From Caenorhabditis remanei (taxonomy: Eukaryota > Nematoda > Chromadorea > Rhabditida > Rhabditidae), in contig NC_071332.1 in NCBI RefSeq assembly GCF_010183535.1, positions 7,440,001 to 7,504,000 on the forward strand: 64,000 nt of DNA. Direction: 5' to 3'. The position numbers were made by a program, and so were the translations under genes. This document shows, piece by piece, positions 47,206-59,670 of this stretch; the stretch's first letter is position 1, and the number at the start of each line of letters is the position of its first letter. The notes under the pieces are model-generated. The model searched no databases, was not told the origin of the DNA, and saw only the letters and a program-made list of their open reading frames with translations.

Positions 47206-50200
47206 TTATAAATCTGTGCCAGTCTCGGTTGAGATCGGGGTCGCTGAGTCATAAACGGTATCGTTGTCCCGTGGCACATTCTGAAGGTGACAGTGACGTT
47301 CGAGGGTACCCGCACCACAATCACAGAAGAATCTGTAACTATAGAAATGAGAAGTTGAACTACACAATATGAAACAGTACCTATCAAATCTCACTAATTC
47401 TACAGTATGCCCTCGATGGCAGTGTTTGATGCAATTATAGCAGATCGCGTTTCGTTCAGTTGTGTTGCATGTTGTGCATCTGAAATGAATGAAGCGGTAA
47501 GTTGGAATAACTAGGAAAGGTGCAGACTAACCTAAAGAAGTTGTGCATAGGAAAACTGTTGTTGCTGCTCACTTTGTACAGGCATTGTCCAGATTTAATC
47601 GCTCGTGCAATTGTATCATGGTTGTCGTAGATGTGATTGTTTTTTGAGATGGGATGGACTCCAGTTGCCACGCAAAGTCCTGAAATTGAGTAGTGTTTAC
47701 GCAATATTTGCTATATTTGGCGAACATGCAGAGATAATCCCGGAATGGAAGTGAATGATTTCATCTTTTTGCCTTTTAATCTCCGATGGTTTAGTGGCTT
47801 AATCTAATTTGATAAGCCACATATACGTCAATGATCCCTATTCTTATCCTTTTCTCACCTCCATATTTATTTCTGAACAATTGATTTTCCTCTAGTGTTG
47901 CCGTTGCACCATTTGTGATCTCAATCCCTGCTGACTTCCCATCGAACACTCGATTTCTTCGGAGGATCGGATTGGATTCAGTTGAAATGAGAACACCTGC
48001 TTGGGCATTTCGGAAGATTTCATTATCCTCGAGAAGACCTTTTCCACGGTTGAAAATACAGACTCCGCCGTCTCTTCCATCATAAATCTTGTTTCTTCGT
48101 AGTGTTGGCTCACTGTCAGTCTTGATCCAGACACCGGCCATCGCATTGTCGAAGATTTCATTGTCTGGAAAAATGAAAAAGTTGAGAACCGAAGCCACTT
48201 GTTCGGGTACTCACCTTCTAAGCATCCTTTTCCTCCATTATACACCAAAACACCTCCATTCTGACCTCCCCAAATCTTGTTTCGGGTGATCTTTGGGTTG
48301 GATCCAGTGCGGATTTGAACGCCAGAATAGAGATGATTGAAGATATCATTTTCTTCTAGGAGACCATGGCCTTGATCGTAGAAGTACACTCCGACCTATA
48401 ACCATATCAATTAGAAAAATTAGTGTTTCTTCTACTAATTACCTGTTTTCCAGAATGAATCCTATTTTTCCTCAAGATAGGACATGATCCAGTGGTCACC
48501 CAGATTCCAGCCAACGTGTTTCCATACACCTCATTCTCCTCAATCAGTCCCTTTCCTTTCTCATGAACATAAATTCCTCCGTGGAGACCATCGTGAATCT
48601 TATTCAGTCGTACGATTGGATCGGATTGAGAACGGATCTGAATTCCAGCCAACGCATTTCCATAAATGTTATTTTGTTCGATGAGTCCACGTCCCTCTCC
48701 GAATATATAAACACCTCCTTGCTGTCCAGTGAATATCTCATTCTTCCGGATAGTTGGATCAGAATGTGACGTGATCCAGATTCCAGCGTACGCATTCGCA
48801 TAGATTCGATTCTCCATGAATTGGCCACGTCCCTTCTCATGAACATATATTCCACCAGTATAGCCGTGATGCACTTCACAACGGATCACAACCGGATTCG
48901 CCGCATTTTTCACCTCGATACCCGATATCCGATTGGAATGGATATTGCACTTTTCAAAGTACCCCTGGCCATATCTGTAATGACAATGAACTTTTAAAAC
49001 TATTCAAAAACCAGTGAAAGGAAACTTACTCAAATGTGAACACACCAACATCTTTTCCAGAATGAATTGTACATTTTCTGAAGTAAGGATTCGCATGATT
49101 CTTCACCCAGATTCCTGCCAACATGTTTCTAGCAATTTCACAGTGTTCATAGTGTCCTGTTGCGTGATCAGTGATGTAGATTCCGACATTCTCGCAATCC
49201 AATACTGTACAGTATTTGAACTGAAATGAGAATAGTCTAATAAAATAACTTTAACAAATATGAACTTACTCTTGGAGCAGCATACTTCTTCACACAAACG
49301 GCAGCACCATTGGCAGTTTTCGAAGTGATATCACATCGTTCAATGTATGGACTCGCTTCCTTATCAACCACCAGAATGCAATAGAAATGTGGTACCGGTT
49401 GCTGTGCGATTTGTGGTTGTTGAATCGGTTGACGGCTTGATGGATCAGCACGAAACCGGACAGTAATGAATCCAAAGTAGGCATTTGCACTCCCATCAGT
49501 AAATGTCAATGTAGTATTTTTACTTCCTTCGAGAATAACTGATGAAGTGATGTCTCTTGCATCACTTGCTCCGATAATTTGTACATCTGTGCAGATAAGA
49601 ATGGTCTCAATTGGCTCGTGGACTCCAGCATGCAAGAAAATAAGTTTCTCTCTGTATTCATCTTCCTCCAGGAACGCCAGAGCCTTCTCAATCTGATCGA
49701 AACACCGATAATTGGTTGCTCGGTAGTTGTGACGTGGCTCTATCATGACGTGTACTCCATGATGCAGTTGACGATGTGACTCCTTCCATGGATTACAATC
49801 CCTCCAACGATTCAGTTCCCGGAATTCGAATTTAGCATGTGTCGGGTGGAAAAGTGGAATACGGTAGTCGTATAAACTGATATAGAGCTCTTTCCAAATT
49901 TCATTGCTATTTGCAATTTTGTTGAAACGATATGAAACAGAACAACACGCCAGCAATGCTTGGTCAGTGAGTAGTGAGAATACTTTCAGAAGAAGTTCAT
50001 CAGGAAGTTTATTGATGTGATCTTGTTCATCTAGTTCCATATTTTCCACTTTTACTTCCGGTTTCACTTCTGTCTCGTCATCTTCGATAGAGAAGCTAAA
50101 AACACACATTATTTTCTTATTTCATTTTCAGATTGTTTTCCAACTTTTCGCTTTTTGATATCAAAATAATAACTCACTCTTCCCTCGCTGCTCCAGGTGA

Positions 50201-50840
50201 AAGACACTCTAGCTTGAACTTTTTCATTGTTGGTTGAGGTGTCTCATCAGCTGTTGCAGCTGTGATCGGAAAGCATATATCCTCATCTTTTGTGCAACAA
50301 GGCCGGCGTTTTCGGAGGGAATATCTGAAAATATCACACATCAAGGATTAACATTTGAATAAAATGTAAGTTGTTTTAGCTGTGCTTTGCTCTAAAACTG
50401 TTCTCAACAACATTATTATTAAATGATGAAATAATTGTTATTGGAATTTAAATGAAATGGAAATAAAAGATAATAAAAAACATAAACTTACGGATAAGTA
50501 GCTTGTGCAGAATACAATCCGAGGGTGGGATTGTCGCCTTCATTTCTTCCAGATGGTGAATATCGGATTGATGATATTGACGATCCGCCAGCCGGCTCCA
50601 ATGACTCAAATGTATGTTGTGGAGGTGAATTTGAATCCTGTGAATAGCTAGGCGACTGCTCAGATGAATCATCCAACACCTGAGTTGGTAGATGATAGTA
50701 TGGCGACGATGGGGACGACATCTCCTCCGGTCGAATCGACGACGACATCGATGCTTCAGAAGCGACGCACGTCGATGAAACGTTGCTACGAGTTGAGCGA
50801 CGCGTCACACGTTGATTAGAAGGCGTCGTATTCCGAATAG
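47206..50840 (-). CDS. dre-1: DRE-1, FBXO11-type F-box protein (first exon not placed)
   Basis: Substrate receptor of an SCF ubiquitin ligase; in C. elegans DRE-1 acts in developmental timing. Exons: 50492-50840, 50178-50324, 49270-50095, 49030-49220, 48443-48974, 48215-48395, 47859-48164, 47532-47679, 47381-47479 and 47206-47332. All phases join, giving about 968 residues. Order: a Ser/Arg/Pro-rich disordered N-terminus; an F-box ([20 protein letters not shown]); a CASH-type right-handed beta-helix of many coils built on patterns such as [20 protein letters not shown]; then a UBR-type zinc finger with [12 protein letters not shown] and [11 protein letters not shown], the same order as human FBXO11. 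The first exon begins in phase 1, so an upstream start exon exists; a downstream ATG in the run [10 protein letters not shown] is the fallback. Confidence 0.93.
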
Positions 50841-53800
50841 CTGAAAATAGAGAAATTTAGGGTATTTGTGTTATGAGGGCATTAGGAATTCATTCAAAAG
50901 AAGGCTTAGCTCGAGGTGAATAATATATGAGGTCATATGGATTTTTTTTCAGAAATGGGGAGTGTTAAGAGCACATTGGTATTATACTTGCGGTAGATTT
51001 AACTCAGTGCTCATTCAGAATGTAACGGTTGAGCTAGAATTCTCATAAATTCGAAAAACCAAGCTAATTAAATTTAAAAATTGCATCGAATTTCAAAAAA
51101 GTGTGGTTATATTATGCTATGAAAGTTTTGAAATAGATGAACATAAGAAACATAAAATTTTAAATTTTAAATTTCAAGAAAACTCTTTCATTTATTGTGT
51201 TGAATGAGACATTTGCTGAGTTAGTGAGTGCGGAGAGCAAAAGAGAATGGCGGCCCCACGAAAAAGTGTGGAGTAGACGGAGAAGAGACTGGGAGGAAAA
51301 CGGAGATCGAGAGAGGCGGAAAACGAGGAAAAGAATGACAGAAACGGGACAAAAATGGCCGGTTTCTTGTGTTGAAAGGACGGGGGACGAAACGAAGGGA
51401 ATGGAAAGATGAAAGGCAACGATGATACTGATGGATGAGAAAAACGAACGGATGGGAATAGTGAACAAGTAGGAAGAACCTGTCTGGAATAAGAACTGAA
51501 TGACCTCGCAACCAATTGTGTGAGGCTGGAGAAGAGATAAGACGAGTAGGAAGAAGAAAAATGTTGGGAGGCAAAACGAAAAGTCGGTGCACTTTCTGGA
51601 CAAGCACATTTTTCTCTCACTCATGCGTCACATGAATACTGCACTATCTATATGTCTGCTTAAAATTCCAGAAACATTCATTTTCCGAGAAGGAACTACA
51701 TTTCTGGGAAACTTGTTTTGTAGAGCTTCTAGGCTAGAATATTGGAAACATGAGTTCCGGGAAAAATTGACTTCAGAGTTTAAAAAAAAGGTAGAAGTCA
51801 TTAGAAAATGGATGGAAATTCAAAAAAAAGTTGTTTGCTCAAATGAAATGGCATCCGTTGCCAGCAGCTCTCTATTCCTATTTCAGCCATCTCACTGTGC
51901 TTAAATACATTTTCATTTCAATTCGAATAAAATAAATATATATCTGTTTCTCGTGCCGATATGAATCCGATTGCTGACGTCTTCAGGAATAAATCGGCAT
52001 CTCATCTTAATATATAGATATGTATTTCCAAAATCCTAGTATTCTAGAACGAGTAGATGTCGTCGACATGTTTTTGGAAATGAACTCACGGCAAGAAGGG
52101 ATGAATTATGCTCATCGAAGAAAAAAAAGGAAAAACAGAGACAGAATAACAAGAAACAGGAGTAAAGAAGGCGTTGGAAAAGAAGAAAAAACGGAAAATA
52201 AAAAAGTATGTGAATTGGCAAATGGAGGGGAAGAATGAAGAAAGAAGGAAGGGGCTGTATAGACACTGCCGGGTGCGGAAAAAAGGGATGAAGCCGTCGA
52301 AAAAGGAAAAGACGAGTAGTTCTGAAAGGACAAGTCACATTGGTTTTTTTCTTTTTTATTAGTAATTCAGGTGAGCCAAAGAAAGAAAGAGGGATCAATA
52401 GTGAAACTGTTAACAAGTTGAAAATGCGGAAGTGTTCGGAAAGAGATGAGTGTAAGCATCCACTTTCCACCAAACTATTGTGAATGTGTTTTTCTTTTCG
52501 TAAACAGACATGAGGAAGCAAATGAGAAGAGAAAAGAAGGAAAGCAGGAAGTTCTTGGATTGGATAAGCATTGGAAAAATTGGAAAAAGAGAAATAGAGA
52601 GGAAGAAGAATGACTGGAAATGATATTGCACTGAGGTGGAATGAAGTTATGCTACTTACACTGAATTGGTTTAGTCTTCAATGATTTTTTTCAGTGAGGA
52701 AACGTGACTAACATCAATTGGCTTCAAGTTTTTCCGTCTTATGAATATGAAATTCAAGAGAAAAAATGAGTCAACGAAGAAGATTAGCATGAGAAAACGG
52801 GAAAAAAGATATTCCGTTTCGAAATTACTCTCCATCTTTTTTGTGTAGTCAAAAAAGTCTCGAAGACGAAAAATGATACGAATTTGAAATCGGGATCGTA
52901 AACTATACAAAGAGACTCTCCTCAGTATGTATGCGAAGTGTGTCATCTGGTCTAGAATTGGGAAAAATTGTTGGACAACAGAGAGAATAATAGAGGAAAC
53001 TTGAAATTCGCGACCATATGTGAAAAAGAAATGGAAGAATAATATACGGAAACAACAACAAATTGCAGAAGCTCAAACATCGATCAACGTCGAAACGATG
53101 GAAATGATCACGTGGTCATTGAAGACAATTCATGGATCGTTACAGACTGGTTCCGAAGATTCATTTGGGGACAAACAAATGAATTACATCACACAAATTT
53201 TCACGTAAGAATACGAAATGAAGATGGATGTTCTTCTTCTTCTAGAAGGGGGAATACTGGGAAAAAGATGAATTACACTTGAAAAACAAGGATGGTTTAT
53301 TTCTTTTAGGGAGACATTTTAGAGGAAATTAGAAAAAAAGAAAAGGAAACGAAGGATAAAAAAGAAATTGGTGGCGGAAGTAAGTCTGGTCGATTTTATA
53401 TTGTTAAGAAGTGGAACGTAGACCAGACAGCTGGCTGAGAGGAGCTAATATCATCAGCTGAGAGACAACATTATTGTGCAACTGGTGGCATGAGAGGTGT
53501 AATGAATGTATATCAAAGATGAACGTGAAGATTCATGATGAGAAGGGTTCAATGACTGACCTATTGACATATTTTATTAGTTAAGATCAAGGAAGAAATA
53601 GAAACATTTTGTCTTGTTTTGGAGAGAAGGGGAACTGGAATCAGATGGATTGTGGGAGGAGAGAAAGAGAAAGAGAGAAATAACAATTTGTGAAAACTAA
53701 AACAAAGAACCCCTGAAACGCCTCCTGCACTTTTCAAAAAAGCCACGGCCGCCAGACCGTCGTGCCAGCGTTAGTGTGAACACAGAAGTACAACGCGACT

Positions 53801-56800
53801 GACTTGGTACGTTCCCTCGAATTCTCTGAATTCTCAGTACACTCTCGTCGCTCCCCCGATGCAACCAGGTACCTGGTGTGGGGCGAGATGGCCTCGTAGG
53901 AAGAGGACGACGGCGTTGACGAGATTCCTCCCGGAGGTATCGGGAGAGAGGGAACTTTTGAGATGCTGGTGGTGACTGTACGCGCACGCCAAACAGAAGA
54001 GAGAGAGGGAGAGAAAAGGGACACATATATACCGTGTCCTCTATGTTCTTGTCTCTGTTTCTCTCTATCTTATTTGGGTCATTGTTTGGATGATGCGCGC
54101 ATGTCCGTCTGCGCTCTCTTCGATTCATTTCGCGCCTTCATCTTTCATGTCCCAATTCGATATCTGCGCAATGAATAACCAAGGAATAGGATAGTGGAGG
54201 AAAATTGAGAATTACACAATGAACATCACGGAGGAAATTATGAAGAGTGCTTCATCCAATGACTTCTCGAGGTAATTTTTTCTTTCAAAATTTTCACGAC
54301 GAAGCTTGTAAAGCCATAATAAAGATGTTAATGAAGCTAGATTTCGAGGATTCAGAAACGACGACGCCTCTTCAGAATAACATTAAATTTTTCAATGATG
54401 AAGACGAAGATGACCTAAAGTTCTCTCATCTAATGCGATAAAGGAATGATGAAATGAAGAAATACGAGAGGAATGTAAGGATAACGAGATGGTTGATCGG
54501 ATAGATGGCAGAAGTATGTGACGTGGCAGAATCTGGTTATTTCAACTGGAAGAAGAGGGCAGAAATAAAAAGAAGAAGTCATAAAAGTTTATGTTTCGAG
54601 GAAGTAGAAGCAACCGAATGGAGGATCGAATCGATGAAATCGTTGAAGATGGATAGCATAGGAATGGTGTTGAAACAGTGTCCAGAAATGGATGAGGAGG
54701 GAAAGAAACAGTCCAAAAATAGAAAATTGTGTGGAGGTGGGGAAAAAAGGTGCGTAAACATATATTTCACAAAAGCAGAATCGGTGTTTACAGAAGCGTA
54801 GATGTGTTCTTTTCTTCTTCTTTCTGCACGGTATACGTCCATCTAAAAATGCCTTTGGCCAGTTTTTGAATGGCCAGTGCCCGTCGTCACTGTACGATGA
54901 CAACGACTTCTCTCTTACGAAGAGGATTGGAGAGAGAGAGAATACAGAAACACGGGCAACATGTAGCAAAAGAGGAAAATGAGGGCATGAAGCAGTCATC
55001 AGCCATGAATTGAAACTGGATTTGCCCTGTATGAGAAGTGGAGATGGGGCGTGGATCCGTTGTGTCGCAATGAGAAAAGGGGTGAAGAAAAATGGTGGAT
55101 GATGAAACCAAGAAAAGCACAAAAAAGAGAATGGGGCAGCTCTCTCAATTGGTTTGTGAAAGGAGCAAGCCGTGCCAGGGGGTCACTGTTTGCTCACTTT
55201 TTGAGTTATATCAAAGTAGTCGGGGTGTCCTTCTGTTCTTTGAGAATTGGGAGGGGGAGGAAAGATTGAAATTTGACCGTTGCTAGGTGGAAAGGGGGTG
55301 GAAAGTAGGACGACCAAAAGAAAATAGGGAACCTGCTTACTCAGAGCTCACGCGGGGTCTAGGAATCCAAACGCTATTCAGACTATGATAATGGAGACTC
55401 ATTGACTCCCGTGCCACACTCTGGTCACACGTGTTGAGACACAGATATCCTAAAAGTGGTACTGACTGATGTTGATCACATGTGTCCAGAGTCTTGCAGG
55501 GTAGTTTTGGAACTAATTACTCATAGAGCATTTCAGAAACCAGAGACCAAGTAATTTCCAATTTTGCACAAAAAGATATTCATCAAAAATTCAGTGACAA
55601 ACGGAAGAAGAAGAACGAGCAAAACGACGAAATAGAACAGAAAAGGAAATAGAAAAAACCGGAAGTAGTTTCTTTTTTTCGGTAGATTCACTATTTTTGC
55701 CCAACTCCACTCAATTCTTTTTGATGACTCTCTGTCTCTATTGAAATGTCTCAAGTTACCTCAAAAGCCTAGATGGGAAAACGAAAAAGAAATGAGCCAA
55801 CAAACGGTCGGAGCTTATTGTTGCTGTCTGGACTAGGGCCCTTCTCCACATCAAACCAATATATTATTGTTATTCCTGACTGGCATTTTCTTCATTTTCT
55901 TCCGCAGAGGTGCGCGGAGACAACACGTGGAGATGGATTGAATGATGACAACGCGCGAAAAAAGAAATGGACCGACGGACGGTCTGCAACGGCAACAACA
56001 TTAGTCGGTGCCGGGGTGCAACTACTACTCGACCTCTTTCTTGTATTTATTGCCGAAACGATAACAACCTGATCGGTGGTTTATATTTGTTGGGGTCTAA
56101 ATGTCTCTTCTGTTTGATGGAAGAGAGGACACTGCAGTTCTGATTGAAATTGATGATAATTCATAATAAACAGAGCCATCAGTGTCTAGACATTTTACTT
56201 CCTTGACTAGACGGAAGTTAATTCATAATTAGTCGTAGTCCCAGTGGAGCTTCAACCCGGTAAACACATAATACTCGAGAAATTCAACATTCCACCAAAA
56301 CAATAATAATTAAGACTCTGAAGTTAGAAAAATTCCAAAGAAATAATAACAATGAATATCTCAAAAATTATTGAGACACGTGTTGTTGTTTATTTTTTGT
56401 TTGGATGAACAAATTGAGATCACCTAAATATGAAAACGAGAGATCTCTCATCTTCTAACTTTAGGTTGATCTTGTTCAATCTTCAAAGTGTCAAGATCAA
56501 CACAAACATAGTGCGAAAAAGAGAAGTTATCAGATGCGAAATGGATACATCGGAAAGATAGTAGGTATGTGAATTCCGACATGGGTCAACAGAGGTCACA
56601 CGATAAGCTTATGAAGAGAAAGATGATCATCGAACACCGCCTTATGTCTATATCAAAACGTCCTACTTATTTCTCTGTGAATCATTTAACTTACCGAATT
56701 TCCGTGCTGACGAGGATCCTCTTCTCTGTAGTTTTGGAGAAAGATGGGCGGCTCTCGTGGAAACGAGAGATGGTCGTGAACCCAGAAGCACGTCGTCGGT

Positions 56801-59341
56801 TGTCGCCTCTTCCGACATCGTTCGATTGCTGGAAAGTAGAGTTTTGGGGGTTATAGGTTTGATGGGAGAGATAACGAAAGTTGCATTCAGAAATCAGAAA
56901 ATCGAATTTCCAAGTTTTTGATGACCATGCAAAATCAAAGAACAGACTGGAAATGGATGGTCATTGAGGTCTCAATGGGAAGTGAGGATAGTTCAGAATA
57001 TTTCATGGAGATAGGATGTCACCGAGGTAGAAACTACCGTACTCCAAAAACATGTTGAATAATAAAAATGTTGTCAAATAAAGTTGAAGATCTAGGTTTT
57101 TCTAAAGTCTCCTAGTATTTTGTATGTTGCTCTTTTCCCTCTAATCATTGCTGCAAAAAAGAAGAAAAAAGAAAAAGTGATAGTAATGAACCACGATTTG
57201 GATGACATTCCCTTCTGCTCTATCTCCTGAATACCCAATAAGTCACGAGAAAACGATTGAAAAGAAAACGACGTGGAAAATGCTTTTATCAGTGTCAAAT
57301 TCAATGATAAGTTGGGGTCGTTGATAAAAATGTGACGAGCAGAGAAATGGAAATTTGGAGAATTATAGCGGAAAAACTGGAGAAGAAAAAAATACTTTTG
57401 GGATGGATACATGGGAAAAAGAAGAAGCTGATGGAGGAAATATATAGAAATAGAAAAGAGGGAGATGAGCTCTTCAAAGGGAAAAGGCGGAATAAAATAT
57501 ATGATTCGCCGTTGATGATGTGGCCAGGATTATTATTTTGAAGACATAGGAAAAGGGGCTCTAGTATATAAATATCAGTCTTTTCTCCGGGGAAGTGACA
57601 GGCTAATCTAAAAATGTGATGGATTGAAGAAAAAAAGAAAAAATTTTGGTTAGTTTTGGTAAGGTTAGGTTATTTCTAGCAACAAAAAACCTGGAATGCG
57701 GTAACCAATTCATAGCTGAAAAGTGTGAAAGAGAGGGCGTCGGAAAACAGGAAAATATGAAAACTGTACTTTTATCGAACCGTATAATCTAGAACACTGA
57801 ACAAGTCTGTTCACCGCCATCCATCGTGTCCGATGAAAAGACGAAATGAAACCGGACAGATTTAAATACGAGGAAGGGAGAAGAAAACAGACGAAAAAAG
57901 AGTTTCAAATTCACACCACTTTTCGCGGGTTTTTCTCCACACATAAGATGAATATCTCATGTTGGATTGAGGAATTGAAGAAGGGGTCAAGCGTTATTCT
58001 ATATGTTTCATTTGAAAATTACAAAAAGGGAAGAAGCAGAGGAAGACGAAGGGATGTCCCCCCGGAATTAGAGAGAAATGGGAAAAGATAAGTATCAAAA
58101 AGGGCGCGGCGGCCGAATTGTGAGCGGAGCAATCGCGGAACAGTACGTTCCATTCTTCCCCAATTTCCCAATACAATTTCTCTCTTTTCTCAATTCATAT
58201 TTGCATTTCGGACACGCACGAGGCCCTGCGCTCTCTCTATACTGACCGCACAGATTGTTATTTATTGTCTACTATTTTTGGACGATGCACAAAAGAGCAC
58301 TGGAACAGAAGAGACCGAAAGAGCGAGGGTGGCGAACTTTGAAACTCGCCGAAACCCGCTGATGTTTCAAGACATTATGACGTAATCAGTGAAAATGACA
58401 GTATTGGATTTGTGGGAGGAATGATGAGCAATTCGATGAATGAGAGGAATCTGTGAAGAGTGTAGCCTGATTATTGGAGAAGAATAGTGATGCTTCACAA
58501 AAAGTAAAGTAATTTTTTGATAAGTGAAGAGCTACATAAACCACCAGTTAGTTTTATCAGTGCAGTATTTAGATATGAAAGGGTAAATAATAGGAATTCC
58601 AAATGAGGGGTGTGGATTTTTATAGGAATTAAAAAAGATTTTTGAAATTTCAGAATAACCTGTTGAGGTGAAACTGTAAATCCAGATTTCAAAAGGTTTT
58701 TTTTTCATAGGATCTCCAGAAATAAATTTCCAGTTTTTTTCAGTCAAAAACCGATTTACAAAGACATTTTGAATAATTTTCAAATGTGTTAGTATCTTTC
58801 AGAATATTCGTTGTAATTCATTCAGATTCAGGCGAAGAGGTTAGAAAAAATGTACATGGAGCGTACAAAAAGCTAATTTATCATTTTTCAACTGTTCAAC
58901 TACGATTGTCTGGAAAACAGAACTTTCCTCATCAGTTATATTGATGTGCATATGCAAACATTTCTCCATATTTCTCAAAACGTGATTTTTTGAATTTTCA
59001 GCTCGTCCTTGCAAACACATATTCTCTCGCTTTCCAGAAGAACCGAAGTTCAAATATGTACAATACCCAATGATAAATATCTTTCTGCAACTATCAATTG
59101 TTATAATGACACAAAACGAAAAAAAAAAGTTGCAAAAGCTGATGTAATCGTGCCAGAAGAAGCAATGAATAGCATCTTCTTCCTCCTCACATCCTCTCTT
59201 CAATTCCTCCGTTCGTCTTCCCCATCGTCTGCTTCTCCTTCATCTTAATTGTGTATTTCCTTCAAGTCATGTCCACATATTTTCCTCGCAGAAACCCTCA
59301 AACGATTTGCACTTCACATACACACACAAATCTTTTGTGCG
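50841..59341. other. 8.5 kb gene-poor, purine-biased region upstream of dre-1
   Basis: From about 51.2 to 58 kb the + strand is markedly A/G-rich, and the minus strand correspondingly C/T-rich, producing long spurious open frames such as 51160-51624. I find no complete gene. It likely contains the dre-1 promoter and long first intron. The GC-richer part, 53700-54060, is discussed separately. The region 55780-56060 is also less biased, without splice signals that I can support. Confidence 0.4.
53876..54034 (-). CDS. Candidate first exon and promoter of dre-1
   Basis: On the minus strand, TATATATG is followed by a pyrimidine-rich initiator-like stretch and an open frame running to a donor (CACCAG then GTACCTGG) at 53876. 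In the frame of the ATG embedded in TATATATG, the peptide is Ser/Arg/Pro-rich (LREESRQRRRPLPTRPSRPT) and ends in phase 1. It would therefore join in frame to the first placed dre-1 exon at 50840 across a 3.0-kb intron. The composition matches the disordered dre-1 N-terminus. The start could be elsewhere; low certainty. Confidence 0.25.
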
Positions 59342-59527
59342 ATGACTGAGACAACGCGACAATTCGACCTACAAACCGTCCGAATTCATCCTGGAGAGGG
59401 AATCGAAAAACGGAAGAGAACCCAACCAGTCGACAAGTTTATAATGAAAGTCAAACACCAAGGGAAAAAATATGATGTTCTGAAAGAGCAAACTGATAAA
59501 GAGTGGGCTCATGTACTTGGTTATTGA
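59342..59527 (+). CDS. 61-residue conserved-looking small protein
   Basis: ATG 59342 opens a single-exon frame ending at 59527. The product starts MTETTRQFDLQTVRIHPGEG, is highly charged (EKRKRTQPVDKFIMKVKHQG) and ends WAHVLGY. No signal peptide or membrane segment. Codon use and composition look coding, unlike the low-complexity frames around it. An acceptor-like TTTCCTCGCAG lies 50 bp upstream, so trans-splicing or an upstream exon is possible. The stop is 143 bp before the lipase start on the same strand, within operon range. I do not recognise the family. Confidence 0.55.
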   Translation: MTETTRQFDLQTVRIHPGEGIEKRKRTQPVDKFIMKVKHQGKKYDVLKEQTDKEWAHVLGY

Positions 59528-59670
59528 TTAGTTGCAAGCAGCAGAGAGAACCAAATCAGAGAATGTTGTGTAGAGGACTCTATTCCTGACAAAGTCCATA
59601 GTTCACTAGACAAAACAAACCAATCAAAGATAGGGAAGGAAGAGGAAAATAATAACTATTGAGGCACAAA

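Noticed and set aside
51160..51624. 154-residue minus-strand open frame and its overlapping frames
   Set aside because: Several frames are open at once because the DNA is purine-biased; peptides are low complexity.
54505..54801. 98-residue plus-strand open frame
   Set aside because: Glu/Lys-rich translation typical of the purine-rich tract; an equally long frame is open on the other strand.
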